In this document: positions 35,142-42,910 of the stretch, in pieces
How positions within the stretch are numbered: the stretch's first letter is position 1
Layout: every line of letters begins with the position of its first letter
Translations under genes and position numbers: made by a program
From: Azoarcus sp. DN11
Lineage (GTDB): Bacteria > Pseudomonadota > Gammaproteobacteria > Burkholderiales > Rhodocyclaceae
NCBI RefSeq assembly: GCF_003628555.1
Contig: NZ_CP021731.1
Location: 3,038,001 to 3,102,000, forward strand
Direction: 5' to 3'
Length of the DNA: 64,000 bases
The notes under the pieces: generated by a model
What the model was told of the DNA's origin: nothing
The model's input: only the letters and a program-made list of their open reading frames with translations
Databases searched by the model: none

Positions 35142-35170
35142 TTGAATGCCAGCCTGGCATGAACCACAAT
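35142..35170 (+). promoter_or_regulatory. Promoter with palindromic operator
   Basis: TTGAAT (35142-35147), 17 bases, CACAAT (35165-35170). A perfect 7-bp palindrome ATGCCAG-C-CTGGCAT (35146-35160) fills the spacer, a typical place for a repressor site. The structured leader begins about 40 bases downstream. Confidence 0.5.
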
Positions 35171-35210
35171 TGGATGACATTCTCCAGCACCGGCTCCTCG
35201 TAGCCGCGCG

Positions 35211-35353
35211 ACCTGTCAGCCCCTGAAACAGGTACGGCATCAGCCCGGGGTCTTCGTCCCAGTTGCATCCAACTTTCCCTCCGGGATGATCCACGTCCCG
35301 GTCGCGGCTCGTGCGTTCTCCCGTCCAGCACCTACCCTCCGGGAGATCGCCAA
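35211..35353 (+). promoter_or_regulatory. Leader RNA family 1, copy 2 (before 77-residue gene)
   Basis: Stem ACCTGT/ACAGGT around loop CAGCCCCUGAA, hairpin GGC-AUCA-GCC, then CGGGGUC (35246-35252). A third hairpin CCGGGA/TCCCGG lies at 35281-35301. CCGGGAGAT before the ATG supplies the ribosome site. Confidence 0.75.
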
Positions 35354-35587
35354 ATGTGGCACGACGAACCCGCAAACAGGCCGGGGCAGGATCCCCAAGC
35401 CTACCTTCCATTTGCCCACTGGGAGGACCGTTTTCGCGAACGCATCGCACATTACCAGGAGCTGCTACTCGTGTTTCCCGGCTCCGCTTACTTCGCAAAC
35501 GAGCTCGCAAAGTACCAGCGCTGGTTCCATGAGCATCTCTTGCTGCGCCCCACCGGCTCTATCGCCGAAGAAGAGCTACCGTTCTAA
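35354..35587 (+). CDS. Small soluble protein of unknown function
   Basis: 77 residues, aromatic and histidine-rich (MWHDEPANRPGQDPQAYL, HWEDRFRERIAHYQELLL, YQRWFHEHLLL). No family recognised. It is a single-gene unit with its own promoter, family-1 leader and downstream hairpin, which supports expression. Confidence 0.55.
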   Translation: MWHDEPANRPGQDPQAYLPFAHWEDRFRERIAHYQELLLVFPGSAYFANELAKYQRWFHEHLLLRPTGSIAEEELPF

Positions 35588-35597
35588 CCAGAAAGCG

Positions 35598-35626
35598 GCG
35601 TTCCGGGCAGATTTGGCCCGGAACGC
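35598..35626 (+). terminator. Strong hairpin after the 77-residue gene
   Basis: Perfect 11-bp stem GCGTTCCGGGC/GCCCGGAACGC with a 7-base loop, 11 bases after the stop. No T tract follows, so it may stabilise the 3' end or need Rho. Confidence 0.5.
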
Positions 35627-36016
35627 TCAACACCGCCCGCGCAGCCAGCATGCCGCAATAATGCCTTGCCGATATTCGACTGACGCACTATCGTAAAGCC
35701 GTCCAGTCGACATTTCCTGCTCTCGCTCCCCTCGCTAAGCGACGCCTCTTCGACCCTTCGAAGCAGCTTCGCGTCTTGCTTTCCCTTCACTGCTGTCTGA
35801 GCGACTCGCCTAGGCGGGTTGCCTCGTCTCGTTGGATCCCTCGCGGCCGGCGCATGCCGGCACAGTGTCCAGGCGTCCCGCGCCTGGCGTCGCTCCGCTT
35901 TCGCGATCGGTGTCCGCCCGCCTCCACGCCCGTGCCTGGCTGCGACACGTCGAAAAGCCAAGAACCACGGCCGAGACATTTTTCGGCCACCGGCAACCGA
36001 GACACGGAGAGGAACA
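35627..36016 (+). promoter_or_regulatory. Long spacer before the EAL gene with probable promoter and hairpins
   Basis: No gene seen. A possible promoter is TTGCCG (35666-35671), 17 bases, TATCGT (35689-35694), which would leave a leader of about 320 bases. That leader has dyads such as CCAGGCG/CGCCTGG near 35868-35886 and GCCGGC/GCCGGC near 35847-35862. It lacks the family-1 loop motif. Confidence 0.35.
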
Positions 36017-36922
36017 ATGCAAACGACACGCAATCCCCCGGAACACCCGCATGGGTGGAATTGGAACCGACGGCGCAGCGTCCGGCCCGCGCGCCGGTTC
36101 CATCAAGCCACGGACGCGACGGCTCGCTCGCGCCTTCGGATCGGGCGAGACCTCCGACACGCCGTCGAGCATGACGAATTCGTCCTTCACTACCAGCCCG
36201 AGATCGACGCAAGCACTGGCCGCATGGTGGCGGCCGAGGCGCTGATCCGCTGGCAGCACCCCCAACTCGGCATGATCCGCCCCAACACCTTCATCCCGGT
36301 CGCGGAAGACCAAGGACTGATCGGCAAGATCGGACAATGGGTGCTTGAGACCGCGTGTGCGCAGCTTCACGCGTGGCACGCCGCCGGCCATGACCTGCGG
36401 GTCGCGGTCAACTTCTCGGTCGAGCAATTGCGCCGGCGCGACATCGCCGACACGGTCGCCAATGCACTCGAACGATTCGACCTACGGCCCGATGACCTGG
36501 TCGTCGAAATAACCGAGAGCATTTGCATGCGCGCCAACGATCGCGCGCGGGAGAACGTCGCCCGCCTCGCGCATCTGGGCATACGGCTGGCCATCGACGA
36601 CTTCGGCACCGGCTACTCCTCGCTGAGCTACCTCAAGCGCATGCCGGTCCGCATCCTGAAGATCGACCGAAGCTTCGTCGTCGATCTCGCCGACCGCGCG
36701 GATTCGGCAATTGTGCGAAACATCATATCGCTCGCCCATGAACTGGATCTGGTCGTCATTGTGGAAGGCGTCGAGACGCCGGCGCAACACGAACTCCTGC
36801 GCATCATGGGCTGCGACATGGTCCAGGGCTACCTGCTTGGTGAAAGCCTGCCACCGGCACTATTTCACGATGCATTTCTCGCGCCCCGACAGCACACGAT
36901 CGTCGAGCCGGCGCGAATCTGA
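36017..36922 (+). CDS. EAL-domain cyclic-di-GMP phosphodiesterase
   Basis: 301 residues; a single EAL domain fills about 40-290. Catalytic elements are intact: AAEALIRWQHP (EAL), FSVEQL after AVN (asparagine), VVEITES, IDDFGTGYSSLSYLKRMP (DDFGTG), LKIDRSFV (lysine), IVEGVET and GCDMVQGYL. There is no GGDEF, PAS or membrane part; the short basic N-terminus is untypical. It should degrade c-di-GMP in the cytosol, lowering biofilm and raising motility signals. GAGAGGAAC precedes the ATG at 36017. Confidence 0.85.
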   Translation: MQTTRNPPEHPHGWNWNRRRSVRPARRFHQATDATARSRLRIGRDLRHAVEHDEFVLHYQPEIDASTGRMVAAEALIRWQHPQLGMIRPNTFIPVAEDQGLIGKIGQWVLETACAQLHAWHAAGHDLRVAVNFSVEQLRRRDIADTVANALERFDLRPDDLVVEITESICMRANDRARENVARLAHLGIRLAIDDFGTGYSSLSYLKRMPVRILKIDRSFVVDLADRADSAIVRNIISLAHELDLVVIVEGVETPAQHELLRIMGCDMVQGYLLGESLPPALFHDAFLAPRQHTIVEPARI

Positions 36923-37267
36923 ATGGACACGTCGACCGACAGGCTGGCACTGCGCGCCAGCCCTTCCGGTGCAGCGTCAATTATCACGGAGGGAGCCATA
37001 CGTGTACGTGTCGTCATCGAGACCGCCACCCTGCGGCGTCAAGCATCGATCGCTCAACACGCACCGCGACTTGCCGCGCGAAGCGACAATGCATTGATCC
37101 ATTCGCATCCCCTATCCGCTCTATCCAGCGATGTGTCGGTAACCTGCCTTACAGCAGCCAAATAGTGTCTTCAGCAAACCGGCATTCCACGCGGTGCGGC
37201 CGTACTCGGTCTCGTAGAGCAGGAATTCGCCGGGTTGGGGGGGCTTGGAGGTCGGTAATCATCGATC
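36923..37267. other. Stretch without a convincing gene
   Basis: An 80-codon frame starts right after the EAL stop but has low-complexity composition and no family resemblance, so I do not call it. The stretch probably marks the junction between the ICE backbone and the defence cargo. Confidence 0.4.
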
Positions 37268-38125
37268 TCAGCCCACCAATCTCGAGAGCTGTGGATCATT
37301 GCGCAGCAGCAGGCACCAGCGCGCCACTGCGGACAGCTCGGCGGCCGGATCTGTCATTTCGCGAATGCGGCCACGTACCTCCGTCAACTTGGCTTTGGCT
37401 ACCGGGTTATTCCCTGCGCCGCAGCGTGCCTTGGCCTTGTGGAAATCCTCGATCAAGCCATCCACCGTTTGCCAGACCTTGCGGCGTGCTTCGGCGAGGG
37501 GGACGTGCTCGTTGAGCTTCAGGCGCTTGACCGTTTCTTGAACACGCTGCTCCTCCCAGTTTGATGCACCTGGCGCAGGGATGACCTTGCCCTCCTCGTC
37601 AAAGGCGATCAAAGAGACATCGTCATCGTCAATGGGGTCTAGCAGGTAACGAGCCTCCGACTCTTCGCAAGGCGCGGCGTAGGTCGAACACAGCGAGCCT
37701 TGCTGCAACGGAAACCAGCCGCCCTTTTTGCGATTCCCCACGTTGCCGCACGCCCGGAAATTCATGTAATCGAAGGCCAGCCACCAGTAGCCATCGCGTT
37801 CCCCGCCATCCAGCGTCTTGGCTTCTTTCTTGGGCCGGAAATGCTCTACGTCGTAGTGCGAATACAGCTCTCGCACCTCGGAAAACCAACACTTGCCGCC
37901 GGACAGCGCCAACAGCCAGTCTTTCAGGGCTCCCCAGTGCCCGCTATTGGCGTCAATCAGCGCATTGCGCTCATCGCGCTTGCCAGCGGCTTCCAGTGCC
38001 GCCATGTCGGCAACGAGCTGCTTGGACTTTGCCAGCCAGGCGTCCCATTGCGCCTGCGTCCACGGTGTCCAGCCCGGGATGTTGGTGTCTGTCGGCTTCT
38101 TGTTCTCCAGATCGATAAAGATCAC
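37268..38125 (-). CDS. HNH-type endonuclease, Septu PtuB-like
   Basis: 285 residues. The nuclease core has CWFSEVRELYSHYDVEHFRP (about 79-98), followed by WWLAFDYMNFRACGNVGNRKKGG, the arrangement of HNH proteins paired with AAA ATPases in Septu and some retron systems. It starts with GTG at 38125 inside the ATPase stop, so translation is coupled. It probably cuts DNA or RNA when the ATPase partner senses infection. It is the last gene of the defence operon. Septu assignment is by architecture, not by search. Confidence 0.75.
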   Translation of the reverse strand: MIFIDLENKKPTDTNIPGWTPWTQAQWDAWLAKSKQLVADMAALEAAGKRDERNALIDANSGHWGALKDWLLALSGGKCWFSEVRELYSHYDVEHFRPKKEAKTLDGGERDGYWWLAFDYMNFRACGNVGNRKKGGWFPLQQGSLCSTYAAPCEESEARYLLDPIDDDDVSLIAFDEEGKVIPAPGASNWEEQRVQETVKRLKLNEHVPLAEARRKVWQTVDGLIEDFHKAKARCGAGNNPVAKAKLTEVRGRIREMTDPAAELSAVARWCLLLRNDPQLSRLVG

Positions 38126-39915
38126 TCGCCCCCCTCCTCTCGCAAGATTTCACCGATGATGTCGTCGGCGATGCGGTCCTGCTCGGCCTGCTCCTCGGGG
38201 GTGAGCGTCGGTTTGCGGAACTTGCGGTGCTGCGCCATCTTGCGCACGAACAACGCGTAATCGGGGTCGCGAAAATCGGCCGTGGAAAAACCCAGGTCAG
38301 CCAACTCGGCCGAAAGGCGGGAAAGCTCGGCGTCTTCCTCTGCCGTGCGGGGCAACTTCACGAACAACTCGTTGCGGCGGAACAGGCGCCGCTCCGTTTC
38401 GATGTCCAGCGTGGATGACAGGCCAAACAGATCGCTCTTGAGCAGTCCGGTCACGCCCATGCCCTGCGGGTGCTCGTCGGGCACCTCCACCACGGTACGC
38501 GGGCCCTGCCGGCGCAGGATGTGCACCTGCTCGCGCTTGAGGCTGCCCACCATCATCGGGTCATGGGTGGTGATCAGTACTTGCGACTGCACTTCGTAAG
38601 TGGATGAGCTAAGCACCAGCTGTCCCGACAGAGAGCTATCCGACTGGTGTTCCAACACACCTTCGATGTCGTCGAAGTAGCGCAGCTTCCAGATCGGGTT
38701 CAGGTGCGTATCCGGCTCGTCGAGCAGGAACAGGCAGTGGTCTTCGCGGGTGATGCGCATCAGGCCCAGCACAGTGAGCATTTGCAGCTCGCCTTCGGAG
38801 AGCTGGGTGAAGCTCACCTTGCCGTCGTGCCCATCGCCAACCTCGCGCTTCTTCACCGTGATGCGCACCTCGTCGATCAGGTCACCGATGTAGGCGCCTT
38901 CGGCGTAGCGGAAGAAGCTGTCGGTGCCGCCCACCAGTTCGCCCAGCTGCTTGAGCTTGGCGTGGCTGGGCACGAACAGGTAAAGCTGTTTCTGCTTCTC
39001 GGTACGGCCGCGAAAATCGATCTGCTTGGTGGCCTCCTGCTCGATGGGTGCCCACGCCACCTGCCACAGCTTGTCGAGGAACTCGCTGACCACATTGCCG
39101 CGCGCATACCAGAAGCGCGGGTCGCCCTCGTTCAGCTCGTTCTCGTCGAACTTGCCGCCTCGGCGCTTTTCGCGCAGGCGGTGCGGCTCCTTCAGCACGA
39201 ACAGCGCGGATTCCAGCGACTCGATGTGCAGGTTCTTCAGCACCTTCTGGAATACCGGGTCATCCGACAGCAGGCAGGCCAGCAGCACCAGCTGGCTGTG
39301 GCCGCCGCGGCAGTAGAACAGCCGGCGCAGGCGGTCGTCGCCGGCCTGCTTCAGCCGTGCTTCGCGGCGGCGTTTGGCCTCTTCCAGGGCGCGGATGTCC
39401 GCCTCGCTGGCGGTGAAATTTTCCAACAGCTGCTCGGGCAACACCTCGTCGGTCGTAATCTCCTGGCGCTGGTTGAAACGGCGCTGGTGCTCCTGGAACA
39501 AGGCCTCGATGCGCTCGTTGCGACCGGAGTAGTAGGCAAAGATGTGCGAGGGCAGCAGCTCGCGGTTCTTCAGCAAATGGCCTTGCGACTCGCTCTTACC
39601 ATCCACCCAGACGAAGGGCCGCTTCTGTTTGGCGGTGTCGGCCTGGAGGCGCACCGTGTGGCCCCGGATCTCGTATTCCAGCGTGTAGTCGAGCGCGGCA
39701 TCGCGGTCGAGATCCACGTCGCGGAAGATGGTGATCAGCGCTTCGATCAGGTTGGACTTGCCGGTGCCGTTCTGGCCGATCAGTGCATGGCTGCGGATGG
39801 ACTTGGGCGGCGCATCGGCAGCCGCGCCTGGCATGGGCGAGAGCTGCGTCGCGAAGTCCATCACCACGTCCCGCAGATTGCGAAAGTGCGGAATGGCCAA
39901 GTGCCGCAGCTGCAT
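38122..39915 (-). CDS. AAA (RecF/SMC-like) ATPase, Septu PtuA-like
   Basis: 597 residues. The Walker A motif is LIGQNGTGKSNLIEAL (about residue 46), the ABC-type signature is TQLSEGELQMLTVL (about 375) and Walker B is LFLLDEPDTHLNP (about 395), followed by LITTHDP. This OLD/RecF-like layout with a downstream HNH gene defines Septu-like modules. The ATG at 39915 is 2 bases from the hsdS stop; the longer frame runs through hsdS and is not used. Confidence 0.8.
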   Translation of the reverse strand: MQLRHLAIPHFRNLRDVVMDFATQLSPMPGAAADAPPKSIRSHALIGQNGTGKSNLIEALITIFRDVDLDRDAALDYTLEYEIRGHTVRLQADTAKQKRPFVWVDGKSESQGHLLKNRELLPSHIFAYYSGRNERIEALFQEHQRRFNQRQEITTDEVLPEQLLENFTASEADIRALEEAKRRREARLKQAGDDRLRRLFYCRGGHSQLVLLACLLSDDPVFQKVLKNLHIESLESALFVLKEPHRLREKRRGGKFDENELNEGDPRFWYARGNVVSEFLDKLWQVAWAPIEQEATKQIDFRGRTEKQKQLYLFVPSHAKLKQLGELVGGTDSFFRYAEGAYIGDLIDEVRITVKKREVGDGHDGKVSFTQLSEGELQMLTVLGLMRITREDHCLFLLDEPDTHLNPIWKLRYFDDIEGVLEHQSDSSLSGQLVLSSSTYEVQSQVLITTHDPMMVGSLKREQVHILRRQGPRTVVEVPDEHPQGMGVTGLLKSDLFGLSSTLDIETERRLFRRNELFVKLPRTAEEDAELSRLSAELADLGFSTADFRDPDYALFVRKMAQHRKFRKPTLTPEEQAEQDRIADDIIGEILREEGGE

Positions 39916-39917
39916 GC

Positions 39918-41846
39918 TCAGGCCCCTGCCGCTGCGGTGGACTTTTCGCGCACCTCGGCCACCGCAGGCTCGGCAATCCAGCCGTGCGCCACTTCCGTCT
40001 TGAGTTGCGCGTAGAAGGCATCGATCTCGCCGCCGAAGCGCTGCCACAGGTCGCGCGCCGACATCTCGCCGTTGTGACGCACAAGGAGCGTGGCCAGCGG
40101 GGCCTGGGCTTTCACGTCGGGCGGGGTGCCCAAACGCAGCGGTGCGATCAGCTCGGTTTGCGGGGCTTTCACGGGGGCTTCCTCTTCTTGTTCGATGGAA
40201 ATGCCGGTGAGGGCGGCGACAGCGGCGGTGCAGAGTCTTGTCGCAACTTCGCGTTTGGCATCGAGTTGTTTCGCTAGGCCATCGCACAGTTGCTGATACC
40301 TGCGCAAGCTCGTCAGTATCTCGGGAAGAACAGGCGCTGGCGGAACTGGAATCGGGACACTACCCACCTGAGCAAGGTTCAAGCCAGGCTTGTCCCCGTA
40401 AATGTATCGGGCCAGGAAAGCTCGTCCGCCGAAAGCGTTGATCATCCAGAAGTGAATGAACTCAGACAGGCTCGACTCCTGAAGTCGAATCAGTGCAACG
40501 TGCTGGCTCACATATGCATTGTTTTGCAGCTCTGGAACGACTGCGCATCGTCCGACATTTCCACCGGTGATCGTGAGCAGAAGGTCGCCTGGACGAACGA
40601 GGGTTCTCTTTCCTTCCACTCGCTCCGGCAAAGTGACGAAAGCCGGAGAGTCGAAGATCAACGCATCCTGCCGAATGTCTTGGGAGCGGATGAATGAATC
40701 GCCCGCGCCCGTCATGTAGGTCTTCCAGCCTCGTGAGCCGCTCGTGATGTACTCGGACAGATCGGACAGTGTTTTCCATTCCCAGCCGATGGGAAGTGGG
40801 CCTCGCTCTTTGTCCGAAAAATCGCCGCTTGGGGTTAGCTTTGAGTCGGGCAAAAGGACACCCCGCAGCGCCAGATCGAAGAGCACATCGCGGAATAGCC
40901 GAACATCCTCCGGTTCACTAAACAAGCGCCCGAAGTTGGCTTGCAGGCGTTGCCAGCTGTCTTGCAGTTCGTGTGGGCTTTGGGCGCTGGCGAGGGCTTG
41001 CAGGGTGGACTGGCGCAGGGCGTTTTGCAGTTTGCGGCGGTTTTGCTGCTGCGTCTCCAACTGGTCGCACAAGGCCATCAGCTCATCGACTTTGGCGACG
41101 ATGCGGGATTGTTCTTCGATTGGCGGGCAAGGAATTGGCAGTGCCCGCGCAGTACTGGTGGCCAATTCAACCTGCTGAGTTGTTCCTGACACCAGCGAAT
41201 CTGGATGCGTCGGCTGAATGCGTGCCTGAACCCAGGGAGAAGCAATCACGCACCATACATAGCGCGGTGTGGCCACTGTGCTTAAGCGGATAACTGTGAC
41301 GTGCGAGTCCGCTACACAACGCTTTTCCGATGCATCGGAGTAGATCGCTACCCGGCCGGCCGTCCCCGTGCCAGTTGAGTTCCAGAGCAGATCGCCATCG
41401 CACAGGAACCGCTCTGGCCCATAGCCAGCGACCGAGTCGTCGGCGACAAATCGCGCCTGCCGCGAATCAAAACCCGACCACTGAATGCACTTTTGCGAAA
41501 CAACTAGCACGTCTCCACGGTCGGCATATTTTGGCCCCTTGCCCCTCTGGATATACAAGGACAAGTTTTCCAATAGCACCCACTGCCAATGTGCAGGAAT
41601 TGCGTAGGGTGCTGCGCCAACAATCGTCGTGTGTAACCGAGCTGCGCGCAACCCCATGTCTTTGCCGTACTGCTGGCGCTGCTGTGCAGCGAGTTCCAGC
41701 GATTCAGAGATAGCCTTCGCAGAAATTCCGGGCTCAACCAAACGACCGGAGATCGCGAGTTGAAGCACCAACTCCCGCAACCGAGCCACGCCCCCCGGCG
41801 CATTGGCGATATACCCGAATTCCGCCAAAAACTGCTGCGCGTCCAT
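39918..41846 (-). CDS. hsdS: Type I restriction specificity subunit HsdS with extra C-terminal domain
   Basis: 642 residues, longer than the usual 400-450. Two target-recognition domains are visible (about 80-250 and 355-510), each followed by a coiled-coil spacer: EEQSRIVAKVDELMALCDQL and the RRYQQLCDGLAKQLDAKREV region. The last 110 residues form an additional winged-helix-like part (ATLLVRHNGEMSARDLWQRF). HsdS guides HsdM and HsdR to the target site. Its ATG overlaps the stop of the YhcG-type gene. Confidence 0.88.
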   Translation of the reverse strand: MDAQQFLAEFGYIANAPGGVARLRELVLQLAISGRLVEPGISAKAISESLELAAQQRQQYGKDMGLRAARLHTTIVGAAPYAIPAHWQWVLLENLSLYIQRGKGPKYADRGDVLVVSQKCIQWSGFDSRQARFVADDSVAGYGPERFLCDGDLLWNSTGTGTAGRVAIYSDASEKRCVADSHVTVIRLSTVATPRYVWCVIASPWVQARIQPTHPDSLVSGTTQQVELATSTARALPIPCPPIEEQSRIVAKVDELMALCDQLETQQQNRRKLQNALRQSTLQALASAQSPHELQDSWQRLQANFGRLFSEPEDVRLFRDVLFDLALRGVLLPDSKLTPSGDFSDKERGPLPIGWEWKTLSDLSEYITSGSRGWKTYMTGAGDSFIRSQDIRQDALIFDSPAFVTLPERVEGKRTLVRPGDLLLTITGGNVGRCAVVPELQNNAYVSQHVALIRLQESSLSEFIHFWMINAFGGRAFLARYIYGDKPGLNLAQVGSVPIPVPPAPVLPEILTSLRRYQQLCDGLAKQLDAKREVATRLCTAAVAALTGISIEQEEEAPVKAPQTELIAPLRLGTPPDVKAQAPLATLLVRHNGEMSARDLWQRFGGEIDAFYAQLKTEVAHGWIAEPAVAEVREKSTAAAGA

Positions 41847-42910
41847 CAGGCGTCCTCCCCGCCACGGTTTTCCAGCCGGGCGCGCGACAGCGCAATGGCT
41901 TCATGCAGCTTGGCTTGCAGCACTTCCCTGGGCGGCAGCACGGTCAGGTATTCGGCGACGTGGATGCCGCTGGCGTCCAGCTCCAGCAGCTCGATCTGCT
42001 CGCGTTTCTTGCCGCTGCACAGGATGATGCCCAGCGGCGGCGCTTCATCCGGCTCCTGTTCGTGTTTGGCCAGCCAGCGCAGGTAGAGCTCCATCTGGCC
42101 TTTGTATTCGGCCTTGAAGTCGCCCAGTTTCAGGTCGATGGCCACCAGGCGTTTGAGCCGCCGGTTGTAGAACAGTAGGTCGATATAGAAGTCGTCGTGG
42201 TCGATCTGGATGCGCTTTTGCCGCGCCACGAAGGAAAAGCCCGCGCCCAGCTCCAGCAGGAAGTGCTCCAGCTCGCGCAGGATGGCGTCTTCCAGATCCT
42301 TTTCCAGGTAGCGATCCTGCAAGCCGAGGAAGTCCAGCACGTAGGGGTCTTTGAGCACGAGCCCGGGGTGCAGCTCGCCGTCTTGTCTCAGGCTGGCCAG
42401 CTCCTGCGCGAGCAGGGCGTCGGGCTGCTTGGAAAGCGCGGTGCGCTCGAAGAGCTGGGAGTCGAGCCTCTCTTGCAGAGTGCGGGTGCTCCAGCCTTCC
42501 TGCTGGCACATCTGCAAGTAGAAGTCGCGCTTGAGCGGGTCGTCGATATAGATCAGGGTTCTGAAGTGCGTCCAGCTCAATTGTCTACGCGCTGCGGAGA
42601 CAATCTGTACTTCCGGGAAGGCCTCGGCAAAGCGCAGCATGTGGCGCAGGTTCTTCTCGGAGAAGCCGCGCCCGTACTCCGCCTCCAATTGTCTCGACAG
42701 TGTCGCGACAATCTGTTCGCCATAGCCGGCCCGCGCTTCCCGGAGCACTTCGCTGCGGACGCGCTGGCCGATGTGCCAGTACAGCAGGGTCAGGGCACTG
42801 TTGACGGCGCTGGCGAGTTGCTGGCGGCTTTGCTCGATCAGCTGGCGGATGTCACCCAGAAGGTGGCCGGAAGCCTGGGCGGGCTGAGGCTTGGCAGACG
42901 GCTGCTTCAT
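41846..42910 (-). CDS. YhcG/DUF1016-type PD-(D/E)XK nuclease
   Basis: 354 residues. The N-terminal DUF1016 part has LLYWHIGQRVRSEVL and GRGFSEKNLRHMLRFAEAFP; the C-terminal nuclease fold has DDFYIDLLFYNRRLKRLVAI followed by DLKLGDFKAEYKGQM, which supplies the D and (D)LK catalytic residues. Such proteins recur between hsdM and hsdS in type I loci; their role there is unsettled. It overlaps hsdM (ATGA) and hsdS, so it is a firm part of the operon. The frame extends upstream but only inside hsdM. Confidence 0.88.
   Translation of the reverse strand: MKQPSAKPQPAQASGHLLGDIRQLIEQSRQQLASAVNSALTLLYWHIGQRVRSEVLREARAGYGEQIVATLSRQLEAEYGRGFSEKNLRHMLRFAEAFPEVQIVSAARRQLSWTHFRTLIYIDDPLKRDFYLQMCQQEGWSTRTLQERLDSQLFERTALSKQPDALLAQELASLRQDGELHPGLVLKDPYVLDFLGLQDRYLEKDLEDAILRELEHFLLELGAGFSFVARQKRIQIDHDDFYIDLLFYNRRLKRLVAIDLKLGDFKAEYKGQMELYLRWLAKHEQEPDEAPPLGIILCSGKKREQIELLELDASGIHVAEYLTVLPPREVLQAKLHEAIALSRARLENRGGEDA

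Noticed and set aside
35700..36016. EAL leader as another family-1 or family-2 member
   Set aside because: The CAGCCCCUG loop, the GGGG partner and the TTTCCTTGCT segment are absent, although a TTGCC-type promoter is present.
36923..37165. 80-codon frame directly after the EAL gene
   Set aside because: No ribosome site, low-complexity composition and no family resemblance; kept only as unexplained spacer.
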